Source of the DNA: Caulobacter sp. Root343
GTDB taxonomy: Bacteria; Pseudomonadota; Alphaproteobacteria; Caulobacterales; Caulobacteraceae
Direction of reading: 5' to 3'
Assembly (NCBI RefSeq): GCF_001425745.1
Contig: NZ_LMDF01000007.1
Location: 248,899 to 312,898, forward strand
DNA: 64,000 nucleotides
Both the position numbers and the translations under genes were made by a program. Each line of letters starts with the position of its first letter. Position 1 is the stretch's first letter. The notes beneath the pieces were generated by a model. The model did no database searches. It was not told the origin of the DNA and worked only from the letters and a program-made list of their open reading frames with translations. Shown in pieces: positions 13,812 to 21,783 of this stretch.

Positions 13812-15002
13812 ATGACGCACGCCCAATTGCCCGACCCGCTTACCTCGACCGACTGCGATCTGCGCGGCCTGCCGTACATGCCGTTTGAGGTGCAGAACAT
13901 CCTGATCTCCGACCTGGTCCTGCTCTCGACCGGAGACGAGTTCAAGGCCGCCATGCTGCTGCGCGCGGCCTCGTGGAGCCGGATCCCGGCCGCATCCCTT
14001 CCGGACGAGCCGCGCGCCTTGGCCAAGCTGGCCGGCGTCGACTTCTGCGATTGGGAGAAGGTCAAGGATCGCGCCCTTCATGGCTGGGTCAAATGCTCGG
14101 ACGGGTTCCTCTACCACCCGGACGTCGCGGATCGGGCGATGAACGCCCTGCCGGATCATCAGGTCTTCCAGGAAAAGCGGTCGGGCGACGCGGCCCGCAA
14201 ACGGCGCGAGCGCGACGATCGCCGGCGCCTGTTCGAAGAAGCTTCGGGTCTGAACCTGTCGGTCGCCTTCAACACCAAGACGAGCGACCTGCGCCGGTTG
14301 GTGGCGGACGCCATGGTCACGCGTGACCAGCGTGACAAGTCACGCGTGACAAGTCACGGCGAACAACGTGACCAAGACCGTGACCGTCCCCATGACATGT
14401 CACGATCTGAAGCTGTGACGGGTCACGAAAAAGTCACGGCTAGAAAGGGAAAGGGAAAAGAAGATTCCCCCCAACCCCCCACGGGGGGCGATCGTGACAG
14501 GTTCGACGAGGCATGGTCGGTCTTGCACGACAAATCCCGTGGTCCGGCGGACATGGGCATGGCGCGGACCTTGTGGCGGGAGTTCATCGCTAGCGGCGAG
14601 ATCGACGCCGACGGGCTGTTCGCGGCGACGAAAGCGGTCTCCGACGTCGTCTTCGCCTCGGGCGGTAAGCAGCCGATGAAGGCCTTCCACCGTTGGCTCA
14701 AGCTGCGCGAATGGCAGAACTGGGCGCCGACGGGCGGGCAGCCGAAGAGCCACTGGACGGGGCCGGATCACATCCGTGACGCGATCATCGCCCAGGTCGC
14801 CAAGACCCGCTGCAGCCGCAAGGAAGGCGAGGCCTTCGCCGCCAGCTGGCTCGACAGCGTGACGACGTGGAGCGACGTGCCTGCGGCGATCGTCTGCCTG
14901 GCCACAACGGTCGAGAAGAAGCTGCGGACCACGGTCGGCAAGATGCTGGTCGACGAGTTCGGCGTGCAGGTGATCGTCAAGGCCGCCGGGGAGGCCGCCT
15001 GA
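13812..15002 (+). CDS. DUF1376-containing phage replication protein
   Basis: 396 aa. Residues about 15-115 fit DUF1376 (YMPFEVQNILISD...AAMLLRAASWSRIPAASLPDEPRALAKLAG...GWVKCSDGFLYHP). This domain is found at the start of phage replication proteins that recognise an origin. A disordered, charged middle (about 165-225) is encoded by a block of repeated GTCAC/GTGAC boxes. The C-terminal half is a helical domain of the replisome-organiser kind. As in lambda O, the origin may lie in the gene for its own initiator. No helicase-loader ATPase motif is present. Confidence 0.75.
   Translation: MTHAQLPDPLTSTDCDLRGLPYMPFEVQNILISDLVLLSTGDEFKAAMLLRAASWSRIPAASLPDEPRALAKLAGVDFCDWEKVKDRALHGWVKCSDGFLYHPDVADRAMNALPDHQVFQEKRSGDAARKRRERDDRRRLFEEASGLNLSVAFNTKTSDLRRLVADAMVTRDQRDKSRVTSHGEQRDQDRDRPHDMSRSEAVTGHEKVTARKGKGKEDSPQPPTGGDRDRFDEAWSVLHDKSRGPADMGMARTLWREFIASGEIDADGLFAATKAVSDVVFASGGKQPMKAFHRWLKLREWQNWAPTGGQPKSHWTGPDHIRDAIIAQVAKTRCSRKEGEAFAASWLDSVTTWSDVPAAIVCLATTVEKKLRTTVGKMLVDEFGVQVIVKAAGEAA
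14316..14437. repeat. Cluster of GTCAC/GTGAC boxes, candidate phage replication origin
   Basis: Twelve GTCAC or GTGAC pentamers start at 14316, 14323, 14332, 14339, 14346, 14353, 14368, 14380, 14399, 14415, 14422 and 14433. Two perfect copies of the palindrome GTCACGCGTGAC occur at 14316 and 14339. A purine-rich tract (GAAAGGGAAAGGGAAAAGAAG) follows. The cluster lies inside a replication-protein gene, like the iterons in lambda O. Confidence 0.6.
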
Positions 15003-15187
15003 TGGGTTGGTTCGAGTTGATCATCGGCCTCCACGTCATCGTGCTTGCTGTTGGCGCTGCGTTTTTGGCGCGTCGAATGCGGCGAGCGAAGCGTCTTGAT
15101 CGTGCCCTTTTCGAGATTCGGCGCGACGAGATGAAGCGTCGGAACGCTGAGCTGTTCGCGCGCTACGACCGGAAGGTGGGCCGCTGA
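15002..15187 (+). CDS. Small membrane protein, 61 aa
   Basis: ATG shares its first base with the previous stop. Residues about 4-23 form one transmembrane helix (FELIIGLHVIVLAVGAAFLA). A strongly basic, helical cytoplasmic tail follows (RRMRRAKRLDR...RRDEMKRRNAELFARYDRKVGR). Single-pass N-out topology is expected. Function unknown. Confidence 0.6.
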   Translation: MGWFELIIGLHVIVLAVGAAFLARRMRRAKRLDRALFEIRRDEMKRRNAELFARYDRKVGR

Positions 15188-15444
15188 TGGCCACGATCAC
15201 ATGGAGCGTCGAGGACTTCCGGACCGGCAAGCGCTGGGACGGCGCTGCCGAGAACGTCATCACGGCCAAGTACGAAGCGCAGATGGCCATAGACGCCACT
15301 GGCCGGAAGGCTCTGGCCGGCATCAAGGCGACGGTCGTTCGGTCGCCCAGAACTGGGGCGCCGACCCTGTGGCACGCCCGGTCGATCGCGCAGCGGTTCG
15401 GCCCCGACAAGCTGACATGGGATGAGGTAAAGGCCGATGCGTGA
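15187..15444 (+). CDS. Hypothetical protein, 85 aa
   Basis: Starts with the last base of the previous gene's stop and ends 8 bases inside the next gene. The sequence (ITWSVEDFRTGKRWDGAAENV, then KATVVRSPRTGAP) is a small alpha/beta-looking polypeptide without cysteines or membrane segments. No family recognised. Confidence 0.55.
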   Translation: MATITWSVEDFRTGKRWDGAAENVITAKYEAQMAIDATGRKALAGIKATVVRSPRTGAPTLWHARSIAQRFGPDKLTWDEVKADA

Positions 15445-15751
15445 ACCGACGATCACCTGCGGGGTCCTGGACTGCCGGATCACCGGCCGGCCGACCTTCG
15501 GGCGCAAGGCCTTCTTCTGCACCAAGCACGTCGGCCTGGCCTGCGATGACAGGTCCCTGAACGAGTACACCGGCCTGGCCGGAGAGCGGCGGCGCCTCGA
15601 GGCCCGCTGTACGGCCAAGCCGCACCTGGGCGCGGCCTCGTCCAGCCGGGGTCTCGGCCGCGCGACCTTCCTGGAGACCAACAGCTGGTCCCGCCTGGTC
15701 GACCAGATCAAGGCGAAGTTCGAATTGAAGCCGGGCGTGGAGTTGGGGTGA
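15437..15751 (+). CDS. Hypothetical protein with Cys/His cluster, 104 aa
   Basis: The N-terminus has CGVLDC at residues 8-13, then FFCTKHVGLAC at 27-37 and a Cys near 58. This Cys/His spacing suggests a zinc-binding site. The rest is polar. It overlaps both neighbours, consistent with a compact operon. Function unknown; a nucleic-acid-binding regulator is possible. Confidence 0.55.
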   Translation: MREPTITCGVLDCRITGRPTFGRKAFFCTKHVGLACDDRSLNEYTGLAGERRRLEARCTAKPHLGAASSSRGLGRATFLETNSWSRLVDQIKAKFELKPGVELG

Positions 15752-16659
15752 TGGCGAAGTCGGGGGCGAGACGAGGCATTTTCAAGCCGGGCTTTGACGG
15801 GCCAAGGGACGAGACCCTGGGCCTGCCGGGCCGCGGCCAATCCGTGCCGGACGAGGGGGCGATCGACGCGCTGGAGGCGCGACTCCACCGGGCCATGCTG
15901 ACCCTGACCACGCTGAGCGGCGACGGGCCGTCGGCGGTGCGCAGCGGCTGGCCGGACCATGTGATCGAACTGGCCGACCGGATCGAACGCGAGAAGGACG
16001 GCGACAAGCCGAAGCGGAAGTTCCGGCCCACCGGCGCCGACGTCGACGACCTGCTCGGCGCCCTGGCGCTGTTGGAGGGGCTGCGGACCGAGATCTACCA
16101 GCTGGTGCGCTACAAGGCGCTCGACGACTTCTACCTCGAGGACGGCGCGTCCTGGACCGACCTGGGCGACCAGTTCGGGCGCAGCGACAACTGGGCCCGC
16201 GAAACCTATCGCCGGGCCATGCTGCAGGCCGCCAAGCGGACCGGGATCGTGTTCTCGGCGCCGGAGGGTTACGCGGTCGTGGCGATCTGCACGATGGTCG
16301 AGGGCACGCTGTTCACGCACCTGTCGATCAGCGCCGACCCGCGCCAGGCCCTCTACGACATGAAGGCCCGGAACCCGACCGACATCGTCGACAGCTTCGC
16401 CGTCTGGACCAACGATCGGGCCACGGCGAAGGTCGTGCTGGACCAGGTGAAGGCCCACCACCTGGCGCAGCGCAAGCATGGCGGCTGGCACTACCTGAAC
16501 CCGTTCGACGCCGAGTTCACGATCCTGGAGAAGGCCGAGGCCCTGGGGGCGTCGGTCCGCCAGCAGTACTTGGCCGGCGAGCCGCTGGAGGCGCCGGTGC
16601 GCCAGGTGGTCGTCGATCCCGTCGAAGAGATGCTGATCGCCATGGAGGTCGAGGCATGA
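15751..16659 (+). CDS. Hypothetical phage protein (DUF6362-like region), 302 aa
   Basis: ATG 15751 overlaps the previous stop (an alternative GTG lies at 15748). In the middle, residues about 125-160 (GASWTDLGDQFGRSDNWARETYRRAM) have the spacing of a sigma-region-4-like or DUF6362 helix-turn-helix, suggesting DNA recognition. The C-terminal 130 residues contain a mixed domain (YAVVAICTMVEGTLFTHLSISADPRQAL). It sits between replication and packaging genes, where late regulators often occur, so a late-gene activator is one possibility. Confidence 0.6.
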   Translation: MAKSGARRGIFKPGFDGPRDETLGLPGRGQSVPDEGAIDALEARLHRAMLTLTTLSGDGPSAVRSGWPDHVIELADRIEREKDGDKPKRKFRPTGADVDDLLGALALLEGLRTEIYQLVRYKALDDFYLEDGASWTDLGDQFGRSDNWARETYRRAMLQAAKRTGIVFSAPEGYAVVAICTMVEGTLFTHLSISADPRQALYDMKARNPTDIVDSFAVWTNDRATAKVVLDQVKAHHLAQRKHGGWHYLNPFDAEFTILEKAEALGASVRQQYLAGEPLEAPVRQVVVDPVEEMLIAMEVEA

Positions 16660-17327
16660 CGGCGCGCGGGGTCACGGTGGCGGAGTTCGCGGACCGCTGT
16701 CGCGTCGTGCACCCCTCCCAGCAGCTGGGCAAGACCGAGTTGGCCCGCTGGGAGGCGCGGGCCGCGCCTTGGGCGCGGGACATCCTGGCGACGGTAATGG
16801 CTCCCGATGTCACGCACCTTCGGACCAAGCGTCTCGGGGACGGCGACGATCGCCGAGGATGGTACCAACGGGCCTTCGGAGAGCCGTTCAGCGACGAGGA
16901 CATCACCATCGTCAAGCCGTCCTGCTGTGGCTTGACCGAGATCATGATGAGCCGAGCGCTGGAGGCCTACGACAGGCTCAACAGGTTCAGGGCGGCCAAG
17001 CACTGGTGGCGCATTGACGATCACGCGCTCGACGCCGGCCCGATGGTGATCGGCGTCGACTGGGCTGCCGACCGTGTCGAGTGGGACGTCGCGGACTGGG
17101 GAAGCGACAGCTGGCGGACATGCAATCCCGCGCCGACGATCGACCTGACACCGCCAGCCCGCATGACGAGGCGAGACCTTCTCGCCACTTCGGCGAACGT
17201 CGATATCAACAAAGTCAAATCTGTTAGATCGACAAAACCCGTGAATCAGGTGATTCGGTCACTAGTGGTGCAGAAACGCGCGCCGCTCCCAAACATCGTC
17301 CGGAAGCGAGGCCATGGCCCCGCGTAA
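16656..17327 (+). CDS. Hypothetical protein upstream of terminase, 223 aa
   Basis: ATG overlaps the previous stop by four bases, and the end overlaps the terminase small subunit gene by 14 bases. The protein has Cys residues near 15, 89-90 and 155, and Trp-rich patches (KHWWRIDD, GVDWAADRVEWDVADW). No motif I recognise. The C-terminal 40 residues are basic. The base composition around 17210-17260 is somewhat more AT-rich than its surroundings. Unknown function. Confidence 0.5.
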   Translation: MTARGVTVAEFADRCRVVHPSQQLGKTELARWEARAAPWARDILATVMAPDVTHLRTKRLGDGDDRRGWYQRAFGEPFSDEDITIVKPSCCGLTEIMMSRALEAYDRLNRFRAAKHWWRIDDHALDAGPMVIGVDWAADRVEWDVADWGSDSWRTCNPAPTIDLTPPARMTRRDLLATSANVDINKVKSVRSTKPVNQVIRSLVVQKRAPLPNIVRKRGHGPA

Positions 17328-18111
17328 GACGACGAAGTCTTCTCGTAAATCCAGGGCCACACCGCTTCGGCGCGCCGACGACGTCACGTGGGTGACGGCC
17401 GCCGAGTACGCGCGCCGCGTCGGCATCACCAAGCCTCGGATGAGCGAATTCTTCAACAAGGGCATGCCGTTCGAGAACGGCAAGGATCCCGAGGGGCGCC
17501 GCGACTCCAAACTGGTGAACATCCACGAGGCTGATGCCTGGCGGATGGCCAACACCGAGGTGCGGGTTGCATCTGACGGAAGTCTACGCGGGCTGAACAT
17601 GGCGGGAGGCGCGGAGCCGCCCGCCGGTTTGTCCCACGCTGGGAACGATCGGGGCGAGGGCGTCACTCCGGTCGATCCCAAGGCGGCGGTTCCCGACCCT
17701 CCCCCGGGGCCGCCGCCAACCCCATCGACATCGGCCCCGCCCGCGGCTTCCACGCCGCCGGACTTGAGCCCCCAGCAGTTGGCCATGGCGCGGATCGCCG
17801 AGGCCAAGGCCGCGGGGGTCGAGGCGGACACCCGATGGAAGCAACAGCGCCTGGCCGCCGCCCAAGGCCTTCTGGTCGACCGCGAGGCCGCCGTCGGCGC
17901 CCATCGTGCCTTTGTCCAGAAGGTCGGCTCGTCGATCGACCGCATGCCCGCCAACTTCGCCGGCGTCGTCGCCGCACGCCTGGGGGTCGCGGAGCACGAG
18001 GTGTTCCTGGCCCTGGATGAAATCGTCGCCGTGCAGATGAGAGAAGACCTTGCCAGCGACGCCCGCAGCCACGCCGCCGCCGCTGCCCAGCGGCGAGGGG
18101 GAAAACGATAA
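17314..18111 (+). CDS. Terminase small subunit (Nu1-like)
   Basis: 265 aa. After a basic start, residues about 25-60 (WVTAAEYARRVGITKPRMSEFFNKGMPFEN) form a winged-helix DNA-binding segment like Nu1/DUF1441-type small terminases. A Pro-rich linker follows (about 105-150). The C-terminal helical part (LAMARIAEAKAAGVEADTRWKQQRL...) is typical for assembly with the large subunit. It recognises the packaging site and delivers DNA to the motor encoded just downstream, whose gene it overlaps by 62 bases. Confidence 0.8.
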   Translation: MAPRKTTKSSRKSRATPLRRADDVTWVTAAEYARRVGITKPRMSEFFNKGMPFENGKDPEGRRDSKLVNIHEADAWRMANTEVRVASDGSLRGLNMAGGAEPPAGLSHAGNDRGEGVTPVDPKAAVPDPPPGPPPTPSTSAPPAASTPPDLSPQQLAMARIAEAKAAGVEADTRWKQQRLAAAQGLLVDREAAVGAHRAFVQKVGSSIDRMPANFAGVVAARLGVAEHEVFLALDEIVAVQMREDLASDARSHAAAAAQRRGGKR

Positions 18112-20029
18112 CTGGCCCGAGCTGCTGGGCGCGGCCGCTCTGCTCGACGCCGAAGCTGACGAGATCTCGCCCAAGGAGCGGCTGACGCCGCTGAAGTTCG
18201 GCGAAGAGCACCGGACGTACACCAAGGAAGGCAAGGACTCGCGCTGGCGGTCCAGAGCCACCCCCTGGGCCCGCGAGATCCTGGAGACCCTGGATCAGAA
18301 GAGCCCGTTTCAGCGGGTGGTGGCGCCCAAGGGCACCCAGCTCGGGTTCACGGAACTTGGCCTGATCTGGGCCGGGCAGGGGGTCACGCAGGGCCAGTCC
18401 CTGTTGATGATCCTGCCCAGCGAGGCGGTCGCCAAGCGGATCGTCAAGACCAAGTTCAAGCCGATGCTCAAGACCACGTCGGTCTTGAAGCAGTGCTTCC
18501 CCGGCCGGTCGATCGACACCGCCGGGCTGCACTTCAGCAACGACAACGTCGACCTGATGTTCGGGGGCTCCAACAGCCCCAACAACTTCGCCTCGCTGAC
18601 CGTCCAGCGCTTCATGGGCGACGAGGTCGATCGCTGGTCGCCGGAGCTGCTGAAGGAAGGCGACCCGGTCGACCTGGCCGCCAACCGCATCGCCGAGTAC
18701 GGCGTGCTGGGGAAGATGTTCCTGCCGTCGTCGCCGACGGTCGAGGGCGCGTCGATCGTCTGGCGCGAATGGCTGCAGTCTGACCAGCGGGTGTTCGAGT
18801 GCCCCTGCCCAGGGTGCGGGACCAAGCAGCAGTGGCTGTGGGAAAACATCAAGTGGGACAACGGCGAGCCTGACACCGTCAAGCTCCAATGCGTGGCCTG
18901 CGAGGAGCAGTTCACGGAAGGATCCTGGAAAGGGATCTGGAACGACGGGGTCTGGCGGGCGACCGAACTGAACCCGATCCGAAAGGACACGGCGGGCTTC
19001 CACCTGTCGACCCTGTACGCCCGCCTCGGACAGCGCACCTGGGCCCAGCTGGTGCAGACCTGGGAGGCGGTGGTCGCCTCCGGCCTGTCGTCGCGGATGC
19101 AGGTGTTCCAGAACACCATCCTGGGCCTGCCCTGGAAGATCAGCGAAGACGCCATGCAGGCGAGCGAGCTGCGCCAGCGGCTGGACGACACCATGGAGAA
19201 GGGCGTCGTCCCGGCCGGCGGACTGCTGCTGACGGCGGGTGTCGACTACCAGAAGAACCGGATCGAAGTGTTCGTCTGGGCTTGGGCCCGGGATCGCGAG
19301 CGCTGGCTGGTCGACAAGGTGGTCGTCGAGCGCCTGGACGCGGATCGCAAGCTGCGGCCGGCGAAGGACATCGCCGCCGACTTGGACGCGATGGCGCTCG
19401 ACAAGGACTGGCGTCACGAGCTGGGCGGATGCCTGCGGGTCGAGATGGCCTTGCATGACGCCGGCGACCGGCCCTCGGATGTCTATGACGTCCTCGAGCA
19501 CCTGGCCAAGTCCCGCAACGTCGGCTCCAAGGGGGCCGAGGGCTGGGGCAAGATCGTCCACTTCTCGGCGCCGAAGGTCATCGACGTGACCCGCGACGGT
19601 AAGGTCGTGATGGCCGGCCGCCGGCAGATGTGGGTTTACACCGCCGAGGCGAAGCGGGCCTGGTACGACGACCTGCGTCGCGGCCCGTCCGCCGAAGGCC
19701 CCTCCGAGCGTTTCGTGCACCTGCCGTCGTGGATCGACGAGGAGAAAGACCTCCTGGAGGGCTTCGTCTCCGAGGAGCTGCGCAAGAGCAGCCGCGGCAA
19801 GCTGAAGTGGGAAAAGCTGATCGAGCGAAACGAGCCGCTGGACTGCGCGATTCTGGCGGAGGGCGCGCGCTGGCAGCTGAAGTCGCACCGCTGGAAGGAA
19901 GACGACTGGAGGCGTCGCGAGGCGCGGGTCACCAGCGAGGCCGAACCGCCCAAGGAACAACCCAGTCCGCCCCCAACCCCACAGGGTGGCGATGGCGACT
20001 GGATCAAATCACAGAAGGACTGGCTTTGA
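18050..20029 (+). CDS. Terminase large subunit (lambda gpA family)
   Basis: 659 aa from a TTG start. The sequence has the gpA layout: SRATPWAREILETLD, PFQRVVAPKGTQLGFTELG (a deviant Walker A region, as usual in gpA), MILPSEAVAKRIVKTKFKPM, FMGDEVDRW (Walker B region), the Cys cluster CPCPGCG...CVACEEQ, and GVDYQKNRIEVFVWAW for the nuclease domain. It translocates DNA into the prohead and cuts cohesive ends. Length agrees with lambda gpA (641 aa), which implies cos-type packaging. Confidence 0.95.
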   Translation: MPATPAATPPPLPSGEGENDNWPELLGAAALLDAEADEISPKERLTPLKFGEEHRTYTKEGKDSRWRSRATPWAREILETLDQKSPFQRVVAPKGTQLGFTELGLIWAGQGVTQGQSLLMILPSEAVAKRIVKTKFKPMLKTTSVLKQCFPGRSIDTAGLHFSNDNVDLMFGGSNSPNNFASLTVQRFMGDEVDRWSPELLKEGDPVDLAANRIAEYGVLGKMFLPSSPTVEGASIVWREWLQSDQRVFECPCPGCGTKQQWLWENIKWDNGEPDTVKLQCVACEEQFTEGSWKGIWNDGVWRATELNPIRKDTAGFHLSTLYARLGQRTWAQLVQTWEAVVASGLSSRMQVFQNTILGLPWKISEDAMQASELRQRLDDTMEKGVVPAGGLLLTAGVDYQKNRIEVFVWAWARDRERWLVDKVVVERLDADRKLRPAKDIAADLDAMALDKDWRHELGGCLRVEMALHDAGDRPSDVYDVLEHLAKSRNVGSKGAEGWGKIVHFSAPKVIDVTRDGKVVMAGRRQMWVYTAEAKRAWYDDLRRGPSAEGPSERFVHLPSWIDEEKDLLEGFVSEELRKSSRGKLKWEKLIERNEPLDCAILAEGARWQLKSHRWKEDDWRRREARVTSEAEPPKEQPSPPPTPQGGDGDWIKSQKDWL

Positions 20030-20244
20030 TGACGGACGAGACCGACGCGGCCGCCGGCCTGGCGCGCCTGCGCAAGATCCGCGACTCCGGCGTCGTCCGC
20101 CAGCGCCAGTCCGACGGCAAGGAGACCTTGTTCGCTGAAGGCGCGGATCTGCAGACGCGCATCGATTCAGCCAAGGCCGACGTGAAGGAAGCGAGCGGTA
20201 AGACAACGGCCCGTACCGGCTACGCCGGTTTCGATCGGAACTGA
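20029..20244 (+). CDS. gpW-like head-tail joining protein
   Basis: 71 aa, ATG overlapping the terminase stop. The pattern GLARLRKIRDSGVVRQRQSDGKETLFAEGADLQTRIDSA corresponds to the gpW fold (L-x-x-A/R..SG, basic turn, then helix with DL). The position between terminase and portal genes is the same as in lambda. It is expected to bind the portal ring after DNA packaging. Confidence 0.75.
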   Translation: MTDETDAAAGLARLRKIRDSGVVRQRQSDGKETLFAEGADLQTRIDSAKADVKEASGKTTARTGYAGFDRN

Positions 20245-20245
20245 C

Positions 20246-21754
20246 ATGGCGCTCTCGCTCAGCTGGATGATCGACCGCACCGTCGAATGGTTTTCGCCGT
20301 CCTCGGCGCTCCAGCGCACACGTTCGCGGCTGGCCCTGGATGAGATGAAAGCGGGCGCCCAGGAGCTTGAACGGCGCCGATACGAGGCGGCCCAGCGTAG
20401 CCGTACCTCCGGTGACTGGCGCGGCAACGGCCTGTCGGGCAACGCCAACCTATCGCCCGACCTGTCGTGGATCCGAGCCCGTGTCAGGCACATGGAGCAG
20501 AACCAAACCGAAGTGGCGACGGCGGTTCGAAACCTTACCGTCGACCTGACCGGGCTGGACATTCGCGCCGCGCACCCGACGAAGCAGGTCGTGGCAAAGG
20601 CCCAGAAGGCCTGGTCCGCGTTCCATGAACTCCTCGACTATGTGGTCAAGGAGAAGGTGATCGTCCGAGAGGTGATCCTGGGCGGCGAGGTGCTGATCGT
20701 CCTGCGCCCGCGCGGCAAGAAGCCCAGCCAGCGCATTCAGATTCTTCCGGGCGAGCAACTGGACCAGTCGAAGACTGAGATCCTGGCCAACGGCAACACC
20801 GTGGTCATGGGCGTGGAGCGCGATGCCGAGAGCGACGTCGTCGCCTACTGGATCTTCCCGAACCACCCCGGCGACATGATCGGGACGATGGCATGGGCCT
20901 CGGAGCGTATCGAGGCCCGCTATGTTCTGCATGTCTTCGAAGAGCTGTGGCCCGACCAGGCGCGGGGCGTTCCCTGGTTCTATGCCAGCGTTCTGACCGA
21001 CGATGAAATCGAACAGCTGCGCACGGCCCTGCGGGTGAAGCGCCGCGTCGAAGCTTGCCTTTCTATTCACGTCACGCCGGGCGAAGGCGGCCGCGAGGGC
21101 GACCTCTTGGGTAGCACTTCGAAGGATGATCGCGGACGGCAAATCGACAAGCTGGCGCCGGGCATGGTGCTCTATGGCAAGGCTGGGGACAAAGTCGAGG
21201 TCATCAACCCCTCGGCGTCAGGCGGGGCGGACGCCTTCGTGAAGTCCGAGGTGATGCGGGCGTCGGCGGCCAAAGGTGTGCCGCACCACATCGTCAGCGG
21301 CGACGTCAGCAACGCCAACTATTCGTCGCTGCGCGCCGATATCGTGCCTTACCACAGACGGCTGGACGACTGGATCTACACGGTCTTCGGCCCGAAGCTC
21401 CTGAAGCGCCTGTTCAAGGTCTGCATGGAGCTGGCGGTCCTGGAGACCGGCGACAAACGGCTTCTGGATGTTCGGGGCGAGATCGCTGTTCCCGAGCGTG
21501 CCTGGGTGGATCCCTACAAGGACATCATGGCGCTTAAGGAACGGCTGCGACTGTTCCCCGGCCAGTTGCCAGAAGTCATGGCCCGCATGGGGATCGACTG
21601 GCGCGAGGCGTTCGCCCTGCAGGCCGAGGTCAACGAGGTGGCGGACGCCGACAAGCTCATCTACGACGCCGATCCCCGCCTGACGGCTGGTTCCGGCGCG
21701 ATCCAGGCGGGGCTGATGCCCGCCGACGGACAGGACAAGTCCAAGGCCGCCTAG
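20246..21754 (+). CDS. Portal protein (lambda gpB family)
   Basis: 502 aa. Recognisable portal features are the start WMIDRTVEWFSPSSALQRTRSR, the SPDLSWIRARVRHMEQNQ segment, the ILGGEVLIVLRPR strand, VLHVFEELWPDQARGVPWF, and HHIVSGDVSNANYSSLRADIVPYHRRLDDW near residue 350. The dodecameric portal forms the DNA entry ring of the capsid. It follows the gpW-like gene by one base, and a 29-base gap separates it from the capsid gene. Confidence 0.93.
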   Translation: MALSLSWMIDRTVEWFSPSSALQRTRSRLALDEMKAGAQELERRRYEAAQRSRTSGDWRGNGLSGNANLSPDLSWIRARVRHMEQNQTEVATAVRNLTVDLTGLDIRAAHPTKQVVAKAQKAWSAFHELLDYVVKEKVIVREVILGGEVLIVLRPRGKKPSQRIQILPGEQLDQSKTEILANGNTVVMGVERDAESDVVAYWIFPNHPGDMIGTMAWASERIEARYVLHVFEELWPDQARGVPWFYASVLTDDEIEQLRTALRVKRRVEACLSIHVTPGEGGREGDLLGSTSKDDRGRQIDKLAPGMVLYGKAGDKVEVINPSASGGADAFVKSEVMRASAAKGVPHHIVSGDVSNANYSSLRADIVPYHRRLDDWIYTVFGPKLLKRLFKVCMELAVLETGDKRLLDVRGEIAVPERAWVDPYKDIMALKERLRLFPGQLPEVMARMGIDWREAFALQAEVNEVADADKLIYDADPRLTAGSGAIQAGLMPADGQDKSKAA

Positions 21755-21783
21755 TGGCTGGCCGCTAACCCGAGAGGTTCCAC

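Noticed and set aside
17663..19960. 765-codon leftward frame opposite the terminase genes
   Set aside because: The plus strand encodes an unmistakable terminase large subunit; the antisense frame results from codon bias in GC-rich DNA.
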